A stretch of DNA of 50,485 nt from DASXRU01 sp036506395 (GCA_036506395.1 DASXRU010000146.1:1-50485), one strand, 5' to 3'; numbered from the stretch's first letter, positions 26,093 through 34,806 are shown. A program made the numbers and translations. The notes: generated from the sequence alone by a model not told the origin.

Positions 26093-26178
26093 TACATTGC
26101 CAATTGTTAATTTCCGATTGCCAATTGGTTTTTCACGAGAGAGTCAATCGGCATTTGGCAATTGGCAATCGACAATAG
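26093..26178. repeat. AT-rich palindrome, family E copy 1
   Basis: ATTGCCAATTGTTAATTTCC..., then GATTGCCAATTGG, pairs with CAATCGGCATTTGGCAATTGGCAAT across a short loop. The family's other copy is at 33289-33371 and shares part of the loop (ACGAGAGAGTCAATCGGCA versus CCGAGACAGCCAATCGGCA). Confidence 0.85.
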
Positions 26179-26183
26179 CACGA

Positions 26184-26216
26184 CGCTACCGCGCGCTGGT
26201 ACGGACCTCATGGGCC
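26184..26216. repeat. Degenerate fragment of palindrome family B
   Basis: GCTACCGCGCGCTGGTACGG, then ACCTCATGGG, aligns with the right arm of family B (GCTACCGCGTGGTGGTACTG, then ACCTCA). It lies just past the stop of the response-regulator gene. Confidence 0.6.
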
Positions 26217-26232
26217 CGATCGTTGTACTAGC

Positions 26233-26634
26233 TTATGCGTTTGCGGTGGCGCACTCTCTTTCCGAAAGCAGTTGATGCACGGTATCGATTAGCTTATCGA
26301 TGGCAGGCTTCGTGACGTAGGCGCGCGCGCCCGCTTTGAAGGCCTCCTGCCGGTGCAATTCATAGGCATCTCCGGAGTAGAAGATTACCGGAACGTCCGG
26401 CGTAATCTGGTTTAGCTGCCGGCAGAGATCGACGCCCGTACCATCCGGTAATCTCTTATCCAACACATACAGATCGAACTCTTCGCTTTTGGCACGCGTC
26501 AGCGCCTCTGCCATCGTTACGGCGACGCTGACTTCATAATCCGATAGGCTAAGAAGCTGTTTGAACATGAACGCGGAATCTTCGTGATCGTCAACGTAGA
26601 GCACACGGCACTTTGCTGTCACAGGGGGAACCAT
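26233..26634 (-). CDS. Stand-alone response regulator (REC domain only)
   Basis: 133 residues forming one receiver domain. Acidic pocket in VLYVDDHEDS (D15, D16), phospho-acceptor D59 in LYVLDKRLPDGTG, the switch residues in PVIFYSGDA, and K in YVTKPAI. No output domain is present, so it should work by protein-protein contact or as a phosphotransfer intermediate. No kinase is adjacent. The 180-bp gap upstream holds a small CCGGCAGGAATGCCTG-type inverted repeat. Confidence 0.93.
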   Translation of the reverse strand: MVPPVTAKCRVLYVDDHEDSAFMFKQLLSLSDYEVSVAVTMAEALTRAKSEEFDLYVLDKRLPDGTGVDLCRQLNQITPDVPVIFYSGDAYELHRQEAFKAGARAYVTKPAIDKLIDTVHQLLSERECATANA

Positions 26635-26817
26635 CCTTGGAAAATTCTAAATCCTGAACTACTGACTAACGGAACCGGGAAGAGGCGCCCATTATAAAAT
26701 GGGAAACGTTCTTTTGGTTAGTTTTTTCGCTCGACGCTAGAGCCAAATAGTTGGGAGTTCACCCTCAAGTTGCCGGTGCTAATTCCCGTTCGGGAATGAC
26801 CGGCAGGAATGCCTGTC

Positions 26818-27615
26818 CTACTTTCCGCGCCGGCTCGATTCGAGGAGTTGGAGCAGCTCGTTGAAGCCGGCCACCTCTGCGTCGTCCGGTTCGAGTTCCC
26901 GATATCTTTGCAGCGAGCGCGAAGCCGCGTCCCAGTCATTAAGCTTGTGGTAAACCAGCGCCACGTTGTAATGAACCGAAGAAAACGCAGGTTCGATTTG
27001 TGCCGCCGCTTCGTAGTGCAGGCGGGCCAGGCGCAGATCACCCATGTCGTAGTAGAGGTTTGCCAGGTTGTAATGAGCTTCCAGATGCCTTGGCTCGTCC
27101 TTCAGCGCCAGGGTAAAGCTGTCGAGAGCCTTGGCCGCGTTTCCCTGTTCCAGCTCAAGAATCCCAAGATTGCAATACGCCTCGGCGACGTTGTCGCCCT
27201 CGCTGATGGCTTCGGCATAAAACTCTGCTGCTTTCGAATCGCCTTGTTCGTGCAGCGCCAGCGCTTCTTCGAACGGAGTCAGCAGATGCGATATGGGCGC
27301 GGTTGCGGCCCTGAACAAGCTCAACTGGCCCTGCAGCTCAAACTCGATCTGCTTGAGGCTGAGCCCCTGCGATCGCAGCTCGCGCACGCGACGGAACTGG
27401 GTCAGTGCCTGAAAGTCGTAGGTGAAATCTTTGTCGGCAGGTCCTGCCGCGGCCTGAATGATGCCCTGTTCGGTCCAGCGGCGAATCGTCCGCTCGCTCA
27501 AGCCAAAGAGTTGCTTGATCTCGCGAGCCGAGTAGCTTGATTTGACGCGTTGATAATCTGCCTTGGCGGGAGCAGGTGAGGGAAATGAGAGAACCTTATT
27601 CCTTTTCTCAGTCAT
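26818..27615 (-). CDS. MerR-type HTH fused to TPR repeats
   Basis: 265 residues. Residues about 27-95 form a MerR-like winged helix-turn-helix (YSAREIKQLFGLSERTIRRWTEQGII, then the FDFQALTQFRRVRELRSQGLSLKQIEFEL-like segment). Residues about 115-255 hold three to four TPR units (AEAYCNLGILELEQGNAAKA, EAHYNLANLYYDMGDLRLAR, SVHYNVALVYHKLNDWDAAS). This suggests a DNA-binding protein whose activity is set by a protein partner rather than a small ligand. The gene is followed on the same strand by the response regulator and preceded by ku after a repeat-like gap. Confidence 0.88.
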   Translation of the reverse strand: MTEKRNKVLSFPSPAPAKADYQRVKSSYSAREIKQLFGLSERTIRRWTEQGIIQAAAGPADKDFTYDFQALTQFRRVRELRSQGLSLKQIEFELQGQLSLFRAATAPISHLLTPFEEALALHEQGDSKAAEFYAEAISEGDNVAEAYCNLGILELEQGNAAKALDSFTLALKDEPRHLEAHYNLANLYYDMGDLRLARLHYEAAAQIEPAFSSVHYNVALVYHKLNDWDAASRSLQRYRELEPDDAEVAGFNELLQLLESSRRGK

Positions 27616-27621
27616 CAGTAA

Positions 27622-27692
27622 CTACGAGCAAAGAGCCAAGAGCCTAAGAGCTAAGAGGGTAAAGTTGTGCCCTTCGCCCTTAGCCCTTTGCC
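27622..27692. repeat. Low-complexity imperfect inverted repeat
   Basis: A purine-rich run (GAGCAAAGAGCCAAGAGCCT, then AAGAGCTAAGAGGG) faces a pyrimidine-rich run (CCCTTAGCCCTTTGCCTCTTTC). They can fold into an imperfect stem. It separates ku from the MerR-TPR gene. Confidence 0.55.
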
Positions 27693-27696
27693 TCTT

Positions 27697-28569
27697 TCAG
27701 GAAGCCTTCCGCTTGCGCGCGGCGACCGCCTTAGGCTTAACCAGCGTCAGCGGCGCTTTCTTCTTTGTCTTACTAACTGCCTTGACCATAGGTTTGCGTG
27801 ACGACCGCTGCAAGCTCTTCTTCAACGCAGTCATAATATCAATTCTGGGGATTTCTTCAATCTCTTCGAACTCCACCACCTTCTTGCCTTTGATCTTGGA
27901 GTCGATCAGCTTTTGCAAAGCTTCGTGGTAATGATCGACCATTTCGATTTCGGAAATGTCGGTAGCCATTTGCTCGACCAGCATGGTAGCCATCTTCAAT
28001 TCTCGTTTGTCGAGTTTCTGAACGCCTTCGAGGTCTGGCACGTCTTCCATCTTCCTGATTTCGTTGGGATAACGGAGCTTCTGCAAGACCAGGCCATTCT
28101 CGTGCGCAAAAACGGCAACCAGATCTTCGCGATCGCGCAGGACAACTTTTCCCAGTCCTATTTTTCCTGTTTGCTTCAGAACCTCGCGCAGCAGCGCGTA
28201 AGGCTTTTCCGAAACCGGCCCATCCGGACCGGCATAGTACGGCGCGTCATAAAACGTATTGGGAATCTGCGAGGCATCGACGAAACCAACAATATCCACG
28301 GCCCGGTTCGTCTTGATTTTTACCTTGGCGATCTCGTCGGGCTCGACGATCGCATAGCGATCCTTCTCGTACTGGTAGCCCTTGGTGATCTGGTCGTTAG
28401 GGACGATCTGTTCGCACTTCTTGCAGCGCTTATCATAGCCGATGGGACCAAAATCTTCCCGGTGCAACTGGTTGAACTGGATCTTCTCCGAGGTCTCAAT
28501 GGCGTTGTAAATGCGCACGGGGATGGCAACCAGCAGAAAACGAATGTGGCCTTTCCAGATAGATCGCAT
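27697..28569 (-). CDS. ku: Ku protein, non-homologous end joining
   Basis: 290 residues from the ATG at 28569, preceded by a GGAG ribosome site. A longer in-frame ORF to 28866 runs through palindromic DNA and is not part of the protein. The start MRSIWKGHIRFLLVAIPVRIYNA is the standard bacterial Ku N-terminus. The LHREDFGPIGYDKRCKKCEQ and AIVEPDEIAKVKIKTNRAVDIVGF type segments and DAPYYAGPDG follow in family order. Family knowledge: Ku homodimers ring double-strand DNA ends and recruit LigD. The C-terminus is a long Lys/Arg-rich tail (SKTKKKAPLTLVKPKAVAAR), as in Ku proteins with extended DNA-binding tails. No ligD is in the window. Confidence 0.96.
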   Translation of the reverse strand: MRSIWKGHIRFLLVAIPVRIYNAIETSEKIQFNQLHREDFGPIGYDKRCKKCEQIVPNDQITKGYQYEKDRYAIVEPDEIAKVKIKTNRAVDIVGFVDASQIPNTFYDAPYYAGPDGPVSEKPYALLREVLKQTGKIGLGKVVLRDREDLVAVFAHENGLVLQKLRYPNEIRKMEDVPDLEGVQKLDKRELKMATMLVEQMATDISEIEMVDHYHEALQKLIDSKIKGKKVVEFEEIEEIPRIDIMTALKKSLQRSSRKPMVKAVSKTKKKAPLTLVKPKAVAARKRKAS

Positions 28570-28717
28570 CGTCAGTCTCCTTTCGGGCCCGCAAGGGGCA
28601 AGCATTATCGGGCCTAACCTGTTGGGATGTAAAGCATTAATTTTGGCGAGTACTGCTGCATTTTCAGAGTGTAATAGTAGAGGCAATGAGATCTGCGGCG
28701 GGAGAGTCGAGCATTCG

Positions 28718-28971
28718 TTAGCCGCTTTCAGGCGGCTTTCCCGCAGGGTTACTAGACCGGGCGTTTTAACGCCCGGGTCAGGACGCGCCAGAATCCCAAA
28801 GCCCGTTTCAACAGGCTTACCTCTGCGGGCTTTGGCCGCGATGCTCAAGCTGCTGATTCCAAGCACGCTGGAAGCGCGCTAATGGTCCGCCTGCTCGACT
28901 GACCCCAGCGCTAAAAAGCGCCGGTCTATCAACCTTTCGGGAAAGCCGTCTGAAGACGGCTGGAGCCCAGG
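28718..28971. repeat. Compound palindromic element, family H
   Basis: Nested inverted repeats: AGCCGCTTTCAGGCGGCTTT at the left end and AAAGCCGTCTGAAGACGGCT at the right end, GGGCGTTTTAACGCCC, CAGCGCTAAAAAGCGC, and AAAGCCCG..CGGGCTTT around AACAGGCTT. It fills the 485-bp gap between the FHA-kinase gene and ku. ORFs crossing it (including an N-terminal extension of ku) are not credible. Confidence 0.8.
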
Positions 28972-29054
28972 AAGCATCAATGCATTTCAAACTGCATGAG
29001 GACCTTTTCGCAGGTTTCCGCGGATGATTGCTTTGCTTGACGATGGCCAAAAAG

Positions 29055-30353
29055 CTAAGCCGCGTGCAACAGGGCGGTGCGCATGGCAGCGGCTGATTGC
29101 CAGCGCTCTGCGGGATCTTTTACCAGAGCGCGCTCGATGATGGCGGCCACCTGTTCGGGAATGTCCGGCACACGCCGGCGCAGAGGGACCACCGGCTTTT
29201 CGAAAATGGCTTTTATGGTTTCGGCAACGTTCGCTCGCGGATCGATGTCCAAACCCGACTGGCCACTGAGCAGGCTATACGCGGTCATACCCATCGCGTA
29301 GATATCCGACGTGGGGCGCACGTTGCGAAAATCTTTCAACTGTTCCGGCGGCATATAGGTAAACGTCCCGGCCATATCGCCTGCCATGGTGATGCCGCTC
29401 ATGCCTGATTGGGTGAAGCTTTTAGCGAGGCCAAAATCGGTGAGCTTCGCGCTCAACCCGGGCCAGGCGCCGCTAATCAGAATGTTTGAGTCTTTGATAT
29501 CGCGGTGTATGTATTCTTTGGAGTGTGCATACGCCAGGCCTTCAAGCGCCTGTTTCACGATGTCAATGGCTTCATTCAAAGGAAGTTTGCCGCCACGCGC
29601 GTCGGCAAGTCTGGAGGCGTCTGCGCCTTCGACATATTCAGTGACCAGATAGACCGCGCCCTTGTGCGTGCCGCGATCTATGAAGCGAACGATGTTGGGA
29701 TGATCCAGAGCAGCAGCAACGTCAATCTCGCGCAGGAATCGCCGCAAGGCCTGATCGGTGACAGCAACTTCCGGCAGCAGCGTCTTGATCGCAACGGCGC
29801 GACCTGAATGCTGATCTCGTGCCAGCATTACGGTGCCCATGCCGCCCTGTCCCAGCAGCTTGATCATTTCATAGCCTGGCACCGGCTGCGGTTGGCGGCG
29901 CAACTCTTCGCGGCATTCCTCGCATAGAAAGCTCAGCCGTTCATCGGCGGCGGATGCTTCGGCGCTTTCGCGGCGGCCGCAGTTCAGACACTCGACGATA
30001 ATAATCGTAGGCAGAGTCGGCGCCGTAATCTCCTCTGCTTGCGGCGCTTCCTGCTCCACACTGACTTCCACGGAAAGCACAGTCTCGCCGCCCTGGATAC
30101 GATCGCCACTGCGGAGGAAAGCTTCGGCGACTTTCTGACCATTTACGAACGTTCCGTTGGTCGATCCCAGATCGCGCAGAAAGCAACGCGGGGGCGCAAT
30201 CTCGAGCAGGCAATGATGCCGCGAAAAGAACTTGTCTTCGGGAAGATAGAGATGCGCAGTATCGCTACGCCCGATTAGGAACGTGTCGTGCTGGTCGAAA
30301 GTGAATGCGCGTCCAGCGTACGGGCCAGCCAGGACTTTCAAGGTCACACGCAT
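29055..30353 (-). CDS. FHA domain - zinc ribbon - Ser/Thr protein kinase
   Basis: 432 residues. The N-terminal FHA phosphothreonine-binding domain (about 5-96) has G28-R29-S30, S44-R-H-H and GSTNGTF with N66. A CxxC...CxxC zinc-ribbon-like linker follows (C122/C125 and C144/C147). The Hanks-type kinase domain (about 160-425) has GQGGMG loop 168-173, K190, HRDIKDSN with D285, and DFG 306-308, with APE-like PPEQ. HRDIKDSN rather than HRDLKPEN is a mild variant. No membrane segment is present, so it should be cytosolic. It is the last gene of a minus-strand run with two other zinc-ribbon proteins upstream, and may be phosphorylated by, or read, the kinase at 31570-33201. Confidence 0.93.
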   Translation of the reverse strand: MRVTLKVLAGPYAGRAFTFDQHDTFLIGRSDTAHLYLPEDKFFSRHHCLLEIAPPRCFLRDLGSTNGTFVNGQKVAEAFLRSGDRIQGGETVLSVEVSVEQEAPQAEEITAPTLPTIIIVECLNCGRRESAEASAADERLSFLCEECREELRRQPQPVPGYEMIKLLGQGGMGTVMLARDQHSGRAVAIKTLLPEVAVTDQALRRFLREIDVAAALDHPNIVRFIDRGTHKGAVYLVTEYVEGADASRLADARGGKLPLNEAIDIVKQALEGLAYAHSKEYIHRDIKDSNILISGAWPGLSAKLTDFGLAKSFTQSGMSGITMAGDMAGTFTYMPPEQLKDFRNVRPTSDIYAMGMTAYSLLSGQSGLDIDPRANVAETIKAIFEKPVVPLRRRVPDIPEQVAAIIERALVKDPAERWQSAAAMRTALLHAA

Positions 30354-30400
30354 TTTCGTTTTGCGCAGAAGGAAAGCGAGTTCACGGTCCCTGCCTGCGG

Positions 30401-31426
30401 CTACTGCCCAGTCCGGCTGATCTCCAGATCATCAAACGCTACTTCGTTGGCGTCGCTGGTATAGAAGCCGGCCAGCCCGCGAAGGAAGCCGGCCGTATCC
30501 GTGATGCTCGTCATGTATTGTCCATTGATGTAGAAGGTCAGCACCTTGTCTTGAGTGCGAACCTCGAGCTGGTTTGTACTGGTGCCGCTGCGAATGACGG
30601 ACGATTTAGTCCAGCTAACCACAGTGGTTTGCGTGCCGCCTCTGTGCTGGACGATTTCGTAGGCGGGGTTGGCGCCAGTGAAAATCAGGAAGGCATAATC
30701 CTCGAGTTCTTTCTTGTCTTTGGATTTCTCGCCATGGACCACCAGGCCATATCCGGAATCAGGTGAGATGCCGTCCACGCTGCGCGTGGTAACGCGTACG
30801 GTGGCATTCTCCGTTTGGTAGTTTTTGTTAGGTCCATACATCACGATATAACCGCCCTTGTTGGCGTGCATGTGATACTCCTCGTCTTTGTACGAGATGT
30901 CGCCGTACGAATAGGTTCCCGTCCCCCAACTTTCAGTGGAAAAGTCGTCTTTGAATTCGGGAGCAACCGCTGTCTCGTCATTCGTATTCTCATTCGAGAC
31001 GTTGGCATTCGAATTCGCGCTCAGATTGCGATTGGCCGGCCGCGAATTGGAGTTCGCGTTTTGGTTGTTCGAATTCGTGTCCATGTTCGCCAGCGCCAGG
31101 ATCAGAATCAGGAGTCCGAAGCCCATGAAGCCCACAATTGCGACGCCACCGATTATCCAGGGCCACACACTACGCTTGCGCGGCTGCGGACTCGGCATTG
31201 GCGACCACGCGGGCGCGGGACGAATCTGGTTAACGAGTGGCGTCTCCGGACGATAAGCGACCGTCGGTGGCGGGTCTGTGTCCCGCGCGGCCGGGTATTG
31301 GAGCGTGGCGCCAGGATCATAAGCAGGCGGCGGAGCATCTACGCCCAATAGAGGCGTACCGTCCTCGAGACAAAAGCTCAGTGCGTCGTCAGTAAAGGTC
31401 CGGTTACAATTTGGGCAGCGCTTCAT
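30401..31426 (-). CDS. Zinc-ribbon, single-TM protein with extracytoplasmic LamG-like domain
   Basis: 341 residues. The N-terminal MKRCPNCNRTFTDDALSFC has CxxC and one further Cys of a zinc-ribbon-like motif, then a Pro-rich stretch. One membrane helix (about 88-112) is followed by an Asn/Ser-rich low-complexity linker (about 114-150). The C-terminal 190 residues look like a concanavalin/LamG beta-sandwich of the 3-keto-disaccharide-hydrolase-like group (FKDDFSTESWGTG, LEVRTQDKVLTFYINGQYM, GLAGFYTSDANEVAFDDLEI). The topology suggests an N-in, C-out sensor or scaffold beside two Ser/Thr kinases. Function is not known. Confidence 0.82.
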   Translation of the reverse strand: MKRCPNCNRTFTDDALSFCLEDGTPLLGVDAPPPAYDPGATLQYPAARDTDPPPTVAYRPETPLVNQIRPAPAWSPMPSPQPRKRSVWPWIIGGVAIVGFMGFGLLILILALANMDTNSNNQNANSNSRPANRNLSANSNANVSNENTNDETAVAPEFKDDFSTESWGTGTYSYGDISYKDEEYHMHANKGGYIVMYGPNKNYQTENATVRVTTRSVDGISPDSGYGLVVHGEKSKDKKELEDYAFLIFTGANPAYEIVQHRGGTQTTVVSWTKSSVIRSGTSTNQLEVRTQDKVLTFYINGQYMTSITDTAGFLRGLAGFYTSDANEVAFDDLEISRTGQ

Positions 31427-31569
31427 GTCTTAGACTCGATTCCGTTCGACCGTTATTCCGCGGCCGTCATAAGTGACGAGGGTTTCAACTGAGAAAAGAA
31501 GGACAAACTGAAGTTTGTCGGACGTGCCGGGAAAACTACGGCGACATTATACGAGAAGTGTGACCGAGC

Positions 31570-33201
31570 TCAAGTTTTGACGGATTTGCCACAACGTCCG
31601 CAGAACTTCGTGCCCGGAGGATAGCTGGTATTGCAAGCGGGGCAGAGAAGTTGCACCGGTTGCGGCGCCTTCCAGGCAAGCGGAGCGGCTGAAATCGCGA
31701 TGCCGCATCGCCCGCAGAATTTGATGCCGGCGGCATAGACCGAGCCGCAACGGGTGCATTGCGTGCTACCGGGCCGCGGACTTTCTTTGCTGCCGCGCTC
31801 CACATGATGTTCGACCGTGACTTCTTCAAATGTTGTATTCCCGCAACGCCCACAGAACTTCGCGCCGGCGGCAAAACGCGATCCGCATTTTGCGCAAGCA
31901 ACTACGCCGGGTGTGCTGCCCGGGCGACCGGCGCTGCTACCCAGGCTGCCGCCGCGTGAGGGAGAAAGTTGATCGCTGGGAGCTCCTTTGAACTGAGCCT
32001 GAATGATCTGTTCGTCCCCGTCGGCCCGAATCTCAATCACGCGCTCGTCGTCTTTCTCTCCCGCCTGAGCCACGCGCAGCACGTGCCGGCCCGGCGGGAT
32101 TGACGTCAGGATAACCCTCCCTGAGCGGCCGGTGCTCCCATGTCGTTCGTCGTCAACATAAACTTCCGCTCCGCTCGGGGCGAGAATGACAACGCGCGAC
32201 TCGGTTTCCTCGGCCAGCGCGGCGGTATCATTTACAGCGGCGCTGAATTCCTGAAGCCACTCGGTGGCCGTTGCCGGCCGCCCATCCGCCTCTTTCGCTA
32301 ACGCATGCCTCACCGCGCTGTCAACTTCGGCGGAAATGTCCGAACGCAGGCTGGTCAAAGAAGGCGGATCCTGCATCAACTTCTGCGCAATTATTTGCGT
32401 GAAGTCTCCCGTGAACGGCGGACGCCCGCCGAGCATGTGGTAGGCGATCGCACCCAGAGCATAAATATCGGCGCGGGCGTCGAGCTTCGTACCTGCCTGG
32501 ATTTGTTCGGGAGCCATGTATTCCGGAGTGCCGATAATCCCGCGCGATGCCGGGCCGCTGCCGGATGTCAGTCCGGAAGCCGCCTCGCCAACTATCTTGG
32601 CAAGACCGAAATCTCCGACCTTTACAAATCCATCGCCCGTCAGGCTGCCGTCTTTCTTGCGTTTCTGCAAGATAAAGATATTCGCCGGTTTCAGGTCGCG
32701 GTGAAGTATCCCTTCATCATGGGCGGCATCTACGCCGGCTACAATCTGACGCAGAAACTCGAGTGCGCGATGCAGGCTGAGAGTTCCTTCCCGGCGTAAG
32801 AGTTGATAAAGCGTTTCACCTTCGACATATTCCATCACCATGAAGAAGACATCGTCCGGACTTTTTCCAAAATCCGTTACATCAACGACGTTGGGATGGC
32901 GAATGGAAGCAGCACTGCGCGCCTCGCGCTCAAAGCGTGCGACAGCCTCTCCTTCCTGCATGCCTTCGTCATCAAGCAGATCCGGGCGCACGGTCTTTAC
33001 CGCCACCCGACGAGTGATCAGGTTCTCATCGCGGGCGAGATAGACCTGGCCCATCGCCCCGCGACCGAGACGCTTTTCCAGGCGATAACGGGCAGCGAGC
33101 AAAGTGCCGCCCGGCAAAGTATGTTTGGTATTTGTGCTGTCGTCGGGACAGACTAACGTTTGGTCTTCGTAACAGTGTTCACATCGCGAGCACTCACGCA
33201 T
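31570..33201 (-). CDS. Ser/Thr protein kinase with PEGA domain and terminal zinc ribbons
   Basis: 543 residues. The N-terminal Cys cluster CSRCEHC...CPDD (C4-C18) precedes a Hanks kinase domain (about 38-315): GRGAMG loop 47-52, K69, HRDLKPAN 167-174, DFG 197-199 and GTPEYMAPEQ. A PEGA-like domain follows (about 335-395: VVILAPSGAEVYVDDERHGS, IPPGRHVLRVAQAG). Then come three zinc ribbons in series (CAKCGSRFAAGAKFCGRCG, CTRCGSVYAAGIKFCGRCG, CPACNTSYPPGTKFCGRCG). No membrane helix is visible, although PEGA domains often lie outside the membrane. It heads a three-gene minus-strand group with 143 and 47 bp gaps. Confidence 0.94.
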   Translation of the reverse strand: MRECSRCEHCYEDQTLVCPDDSTNTKHTLPGGTLLAARYRLEKRLGRGAMGQVYLARDENLITRRVAVKTVRPDLLDDEGMQEGEAVARFEREARSAASIRHPNVVDVTDFGKSPDDVFFMVMEYVEGETLYQLLRREGTLSLHRALEFLRQIVAGVDAAHDEGILHRDLKPANIFILQKRKKDGSLTGDGFVKVGDFGLAKIVGEAASGLTSGSGPASRGIIGTPEYMAPEQIQAGTKLDARADIYALGAIAYHMLGGRPPFTGDFTQIIAQKLMQDPPSLTSLRSDISAEVDSAVRHALAKEADGRPATATEWLQEFSAAVNDTAALAEETESRVVILAPSGAEVYVDDERHGSTGRSGRVILTSIPPGRHVLRVAQAGEKDDERVIEIRADGDEQIIQAQFKGAPSDQLSPSRGGSLGSSAGRPGSTPGVVACAKCGSRFAAGAKFCGRCGNTTFEEVTVEHHVERGSKESPRPGSTQCTRCGSVYAAGIKFCGRCGIAISAAPLAWKAPQPVQLLCPACNTSYPPGTKFCGRCGKSVKT

Positions 33202-33288
33202 ATGATGGGGAACTCGACTGAAAGGGAAGTTGCCGCAGTTACAGGCGCCAGTCGCCGAAGAGAATAAGGCGGCTCAAACCCCGCTTAC

Positions 33289-33371
33289 ATTGCCGATTGC
33301 CAATTGCCGATTGCCAATTGGCTTTTGCCGAGACAGCCAATCGGCACTTGGCACTTGGCAATTGGCAATGC
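33289..33371. repeat. AT-rich palindrome, family E copy 2
   Basis: ATTGCCGATTGCCAATTGCC..., then CCAATTGGCTTT, pairs with CCAATCGGCACTTGGCACTT, then GGCAATTGGCAAT. It lies in the 233-bp gap between mscL and the kinase gene. The stretch CCCGACTAAAGTCGG at about 33401 is another small palindrome. Confidence 0.85.
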
Positions 33372-33434
33372 CTTGGGTTTTTCGCAACATATCAAAAGCC
33401 CGACTAAAGTCGGTACTCCAAACGCCCCGCTGCT

Positions 33435-33881
33435 TTACGCCGCCCGCAAATCAATGCAGCATTGTCCGCACCGGGTCGCCTTCAAGGGAATAGTTGAAAG
33501 GCAGAACGGGCAATCTTTGGTGGTTGGTCCGGCGTCGGTTGCTTGTTTGCTTTTTATTCGGTTCACCTTCCTCACGATCAGGAAGACCACGAAAGCAATG
33601 ATCAGAAAAGCGATAATCTCGTTTATGAACGCGCCGTAGGCAATGACCGGAATGCCTTTGGTTTTGGCTTCGGCGAGTGAAGCCGGCACGCCTTTCGACT
33701 GATCCAGGACGAAGAACAGGTTTGCGAAGTCCACCCGGCCAAGCAGCAAACCGATAGGCGGCATGATGATCCCATCGACAAGCGAAGTGATAATCTTTCC
33801 GAAAGCGACCGCCATGATAAGGGCGACGGCAAGGTCGATCACACTACCGCGCTCAATGAATTCTCTGAACTCTTTGAACAT
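33435..33881 (-). CDS. mscL: Large-conductance mechanosensitive channel MscL with C-terminal zinc ribbon
   Basis: 148 residues from the ATG at 33881. An AGGAGG ribosome site 5 bases upstream decides this start over an in-frame TTG at 33896. MFKEFREFIERGSVIDLAVALIMAVAFGKIITSLV is the canonical MscL N-terminus and TM1, followed by PPIGLLLGRVDF, a periplasmic loop, TM2 (AFINEIIAFLIIAFVVFLIV) and RKVNR. The channel opens under membrane tension to release solutes in hypo-osmotic shock. Unusual: after TM2 the usual helical bundle is replaced or extended by CPFCLSTIPLKATRCGQC, a CxxC...CxxC zinc-ribbon motif. Confidence 0.96.
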   Translation of the reverse strand: MFKEFREFIERGSVIDLAVALIMAVAFGKIITSLVDGIIMPPIGLLLGRVDFANLFFVLDQSKGVPASLAEAKTKGIPVIAYGAFINEIIAFLIIAFVVFLIVRKVNRIKSKQATDAGPTTKDCPFCLSTIPLKATRCGQCCIDLRAA

Positions 33882-33966
33882 TTGTCCTCCTCTCAAAATG
33901 AAGCTTGCGCCGGCGATTGTCGTTTAGCTATCCACCTGTTTTTCTGGAGACCCCAATGGAATTAAC

Positions 33967-34806
33967 GTGCTAGCATTACATATCGTGCAACCTTTCAACA
34001 ACGATGTCGCACCTTCATTGCCTGAGGGCCTGGCTGCCCTGGTAATCGCTCATCCCGGCCACGAGTTGCGCGTCTACCATTGGCTCCGTTTGGCACGCCC
34101 GACTGTGTTCATTCTCACGGACGGCTCCGGAAGCTTTGGTGAATCGAGGGTGCATTCTACAACAAGGGTTCTTGAGCAAATCAAGGCCGGCAGGGGCTGC
34201 ATCTACGGGCGCCTCACGGATCGCCAGATCTATTCTGCTTTGATGGCCGGTGAAATAGATCTTTTCTCTAACCTTACTCAAGAGCTTGCCACCGCTCTGG
34301 TGAATCAAAAGATTGATTACGTGGTTGGTGATGCAATTGAGGGCTATAATCCGGCCCATGATTTGTGTCGCTTCATGATTAATAGTGCGATAGAGATCGC
34401 AAGCCGCAGCCAAGGTCGCGTCATAGCCAATTTCGATGTCCTGCTAACCAGCGAGCTGGGTGATTACGCCGCAGAAACACTCGCGGACGCGGTATGGCTG
34501 GACCTCAATAGCGATGATTTATCGCGGAAGCTTGAAGTGGCACGCGGTTATTGTGAACTGGCCGCTGAGGTTGATGGCCTGCTGAAGAAAACCGGCATCG
34601 CGGGTCTTAAGACTGAGTGCCTGCGTCGAGCCTCTCGTGGTCTTGTGGACAACAACCTGGTTAACACACCCTACTACGAGATCTACGGCGAGCGACAGGT
34701 TGCGGCCGGACACTACAAACAGGTGCTTCGCTATCGCGAACACATTCTACCCCTGGCCCACGCGCTTTGGGATTACGCCGAGCCAGTCGGCCAAAGAATC
34801 GCTTGA
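33967..34806 (+). CDS. PIG-L/LmbE-like protein with altered metal motif
   Basis: 279 residues from a GTG start with GGA 6 bases before it. LAALVIAHPGHELRVYHWL (24-40) lies where PIG-L deacetylases have AHPDDE; here the motif is AHPGHE. A later EGYNPAHDLCRF and the C-terminal RYREHILPLAHAL could supply other ligands. PIG-L enzymes remove N-acetyl groups from amino sugars, so glycan modification is plausible, but the changed motif leaves activity open. It is first of a three-gene plus-strand operon; its TGA overlaps the TTG start of the next gene (TTGA), indicating translational coupling. Confidence 0.75.
   Translation: MLALHIVQPFNNDVAPSLPEGLAALVIAHPGHELRVYHWLRLARPTVFILTDGSGSFGESRVHSTTRVLEQIKAGRGCIYGRLTDRQIYSALMAGEIDLFSNLTQELATALVNQKIDYVVGDAIEGYNPAHDLCRFMINSAIEIASRSQGRVIANFDVLLTSELGDYAAETLADAVWLDLNSDDLSRKLEVARGYCELAAEVDGLLKKTGIAGLKTECLRRASRGLVDNNLVNTPYYEIYGERQVAAGHYKQVLRYREHILPLAHALWDYAEPVGQRIA

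Noticed and set aside
28570..28866. 99-residue N-terminal extension of Ku
   Set aside because: It is encoded by palindromic DNA. A GGAG ribosome site precedes the ATG at 28569, which gives the standard Ku N-terminus.
33289..33371. Short direct repeats (GATTGCCAATTGCC) suggesting a CRISPR-like array
   Set aside because: Only two or three adjoining units without spacers, forming one palindrome shared with 26093-26178.
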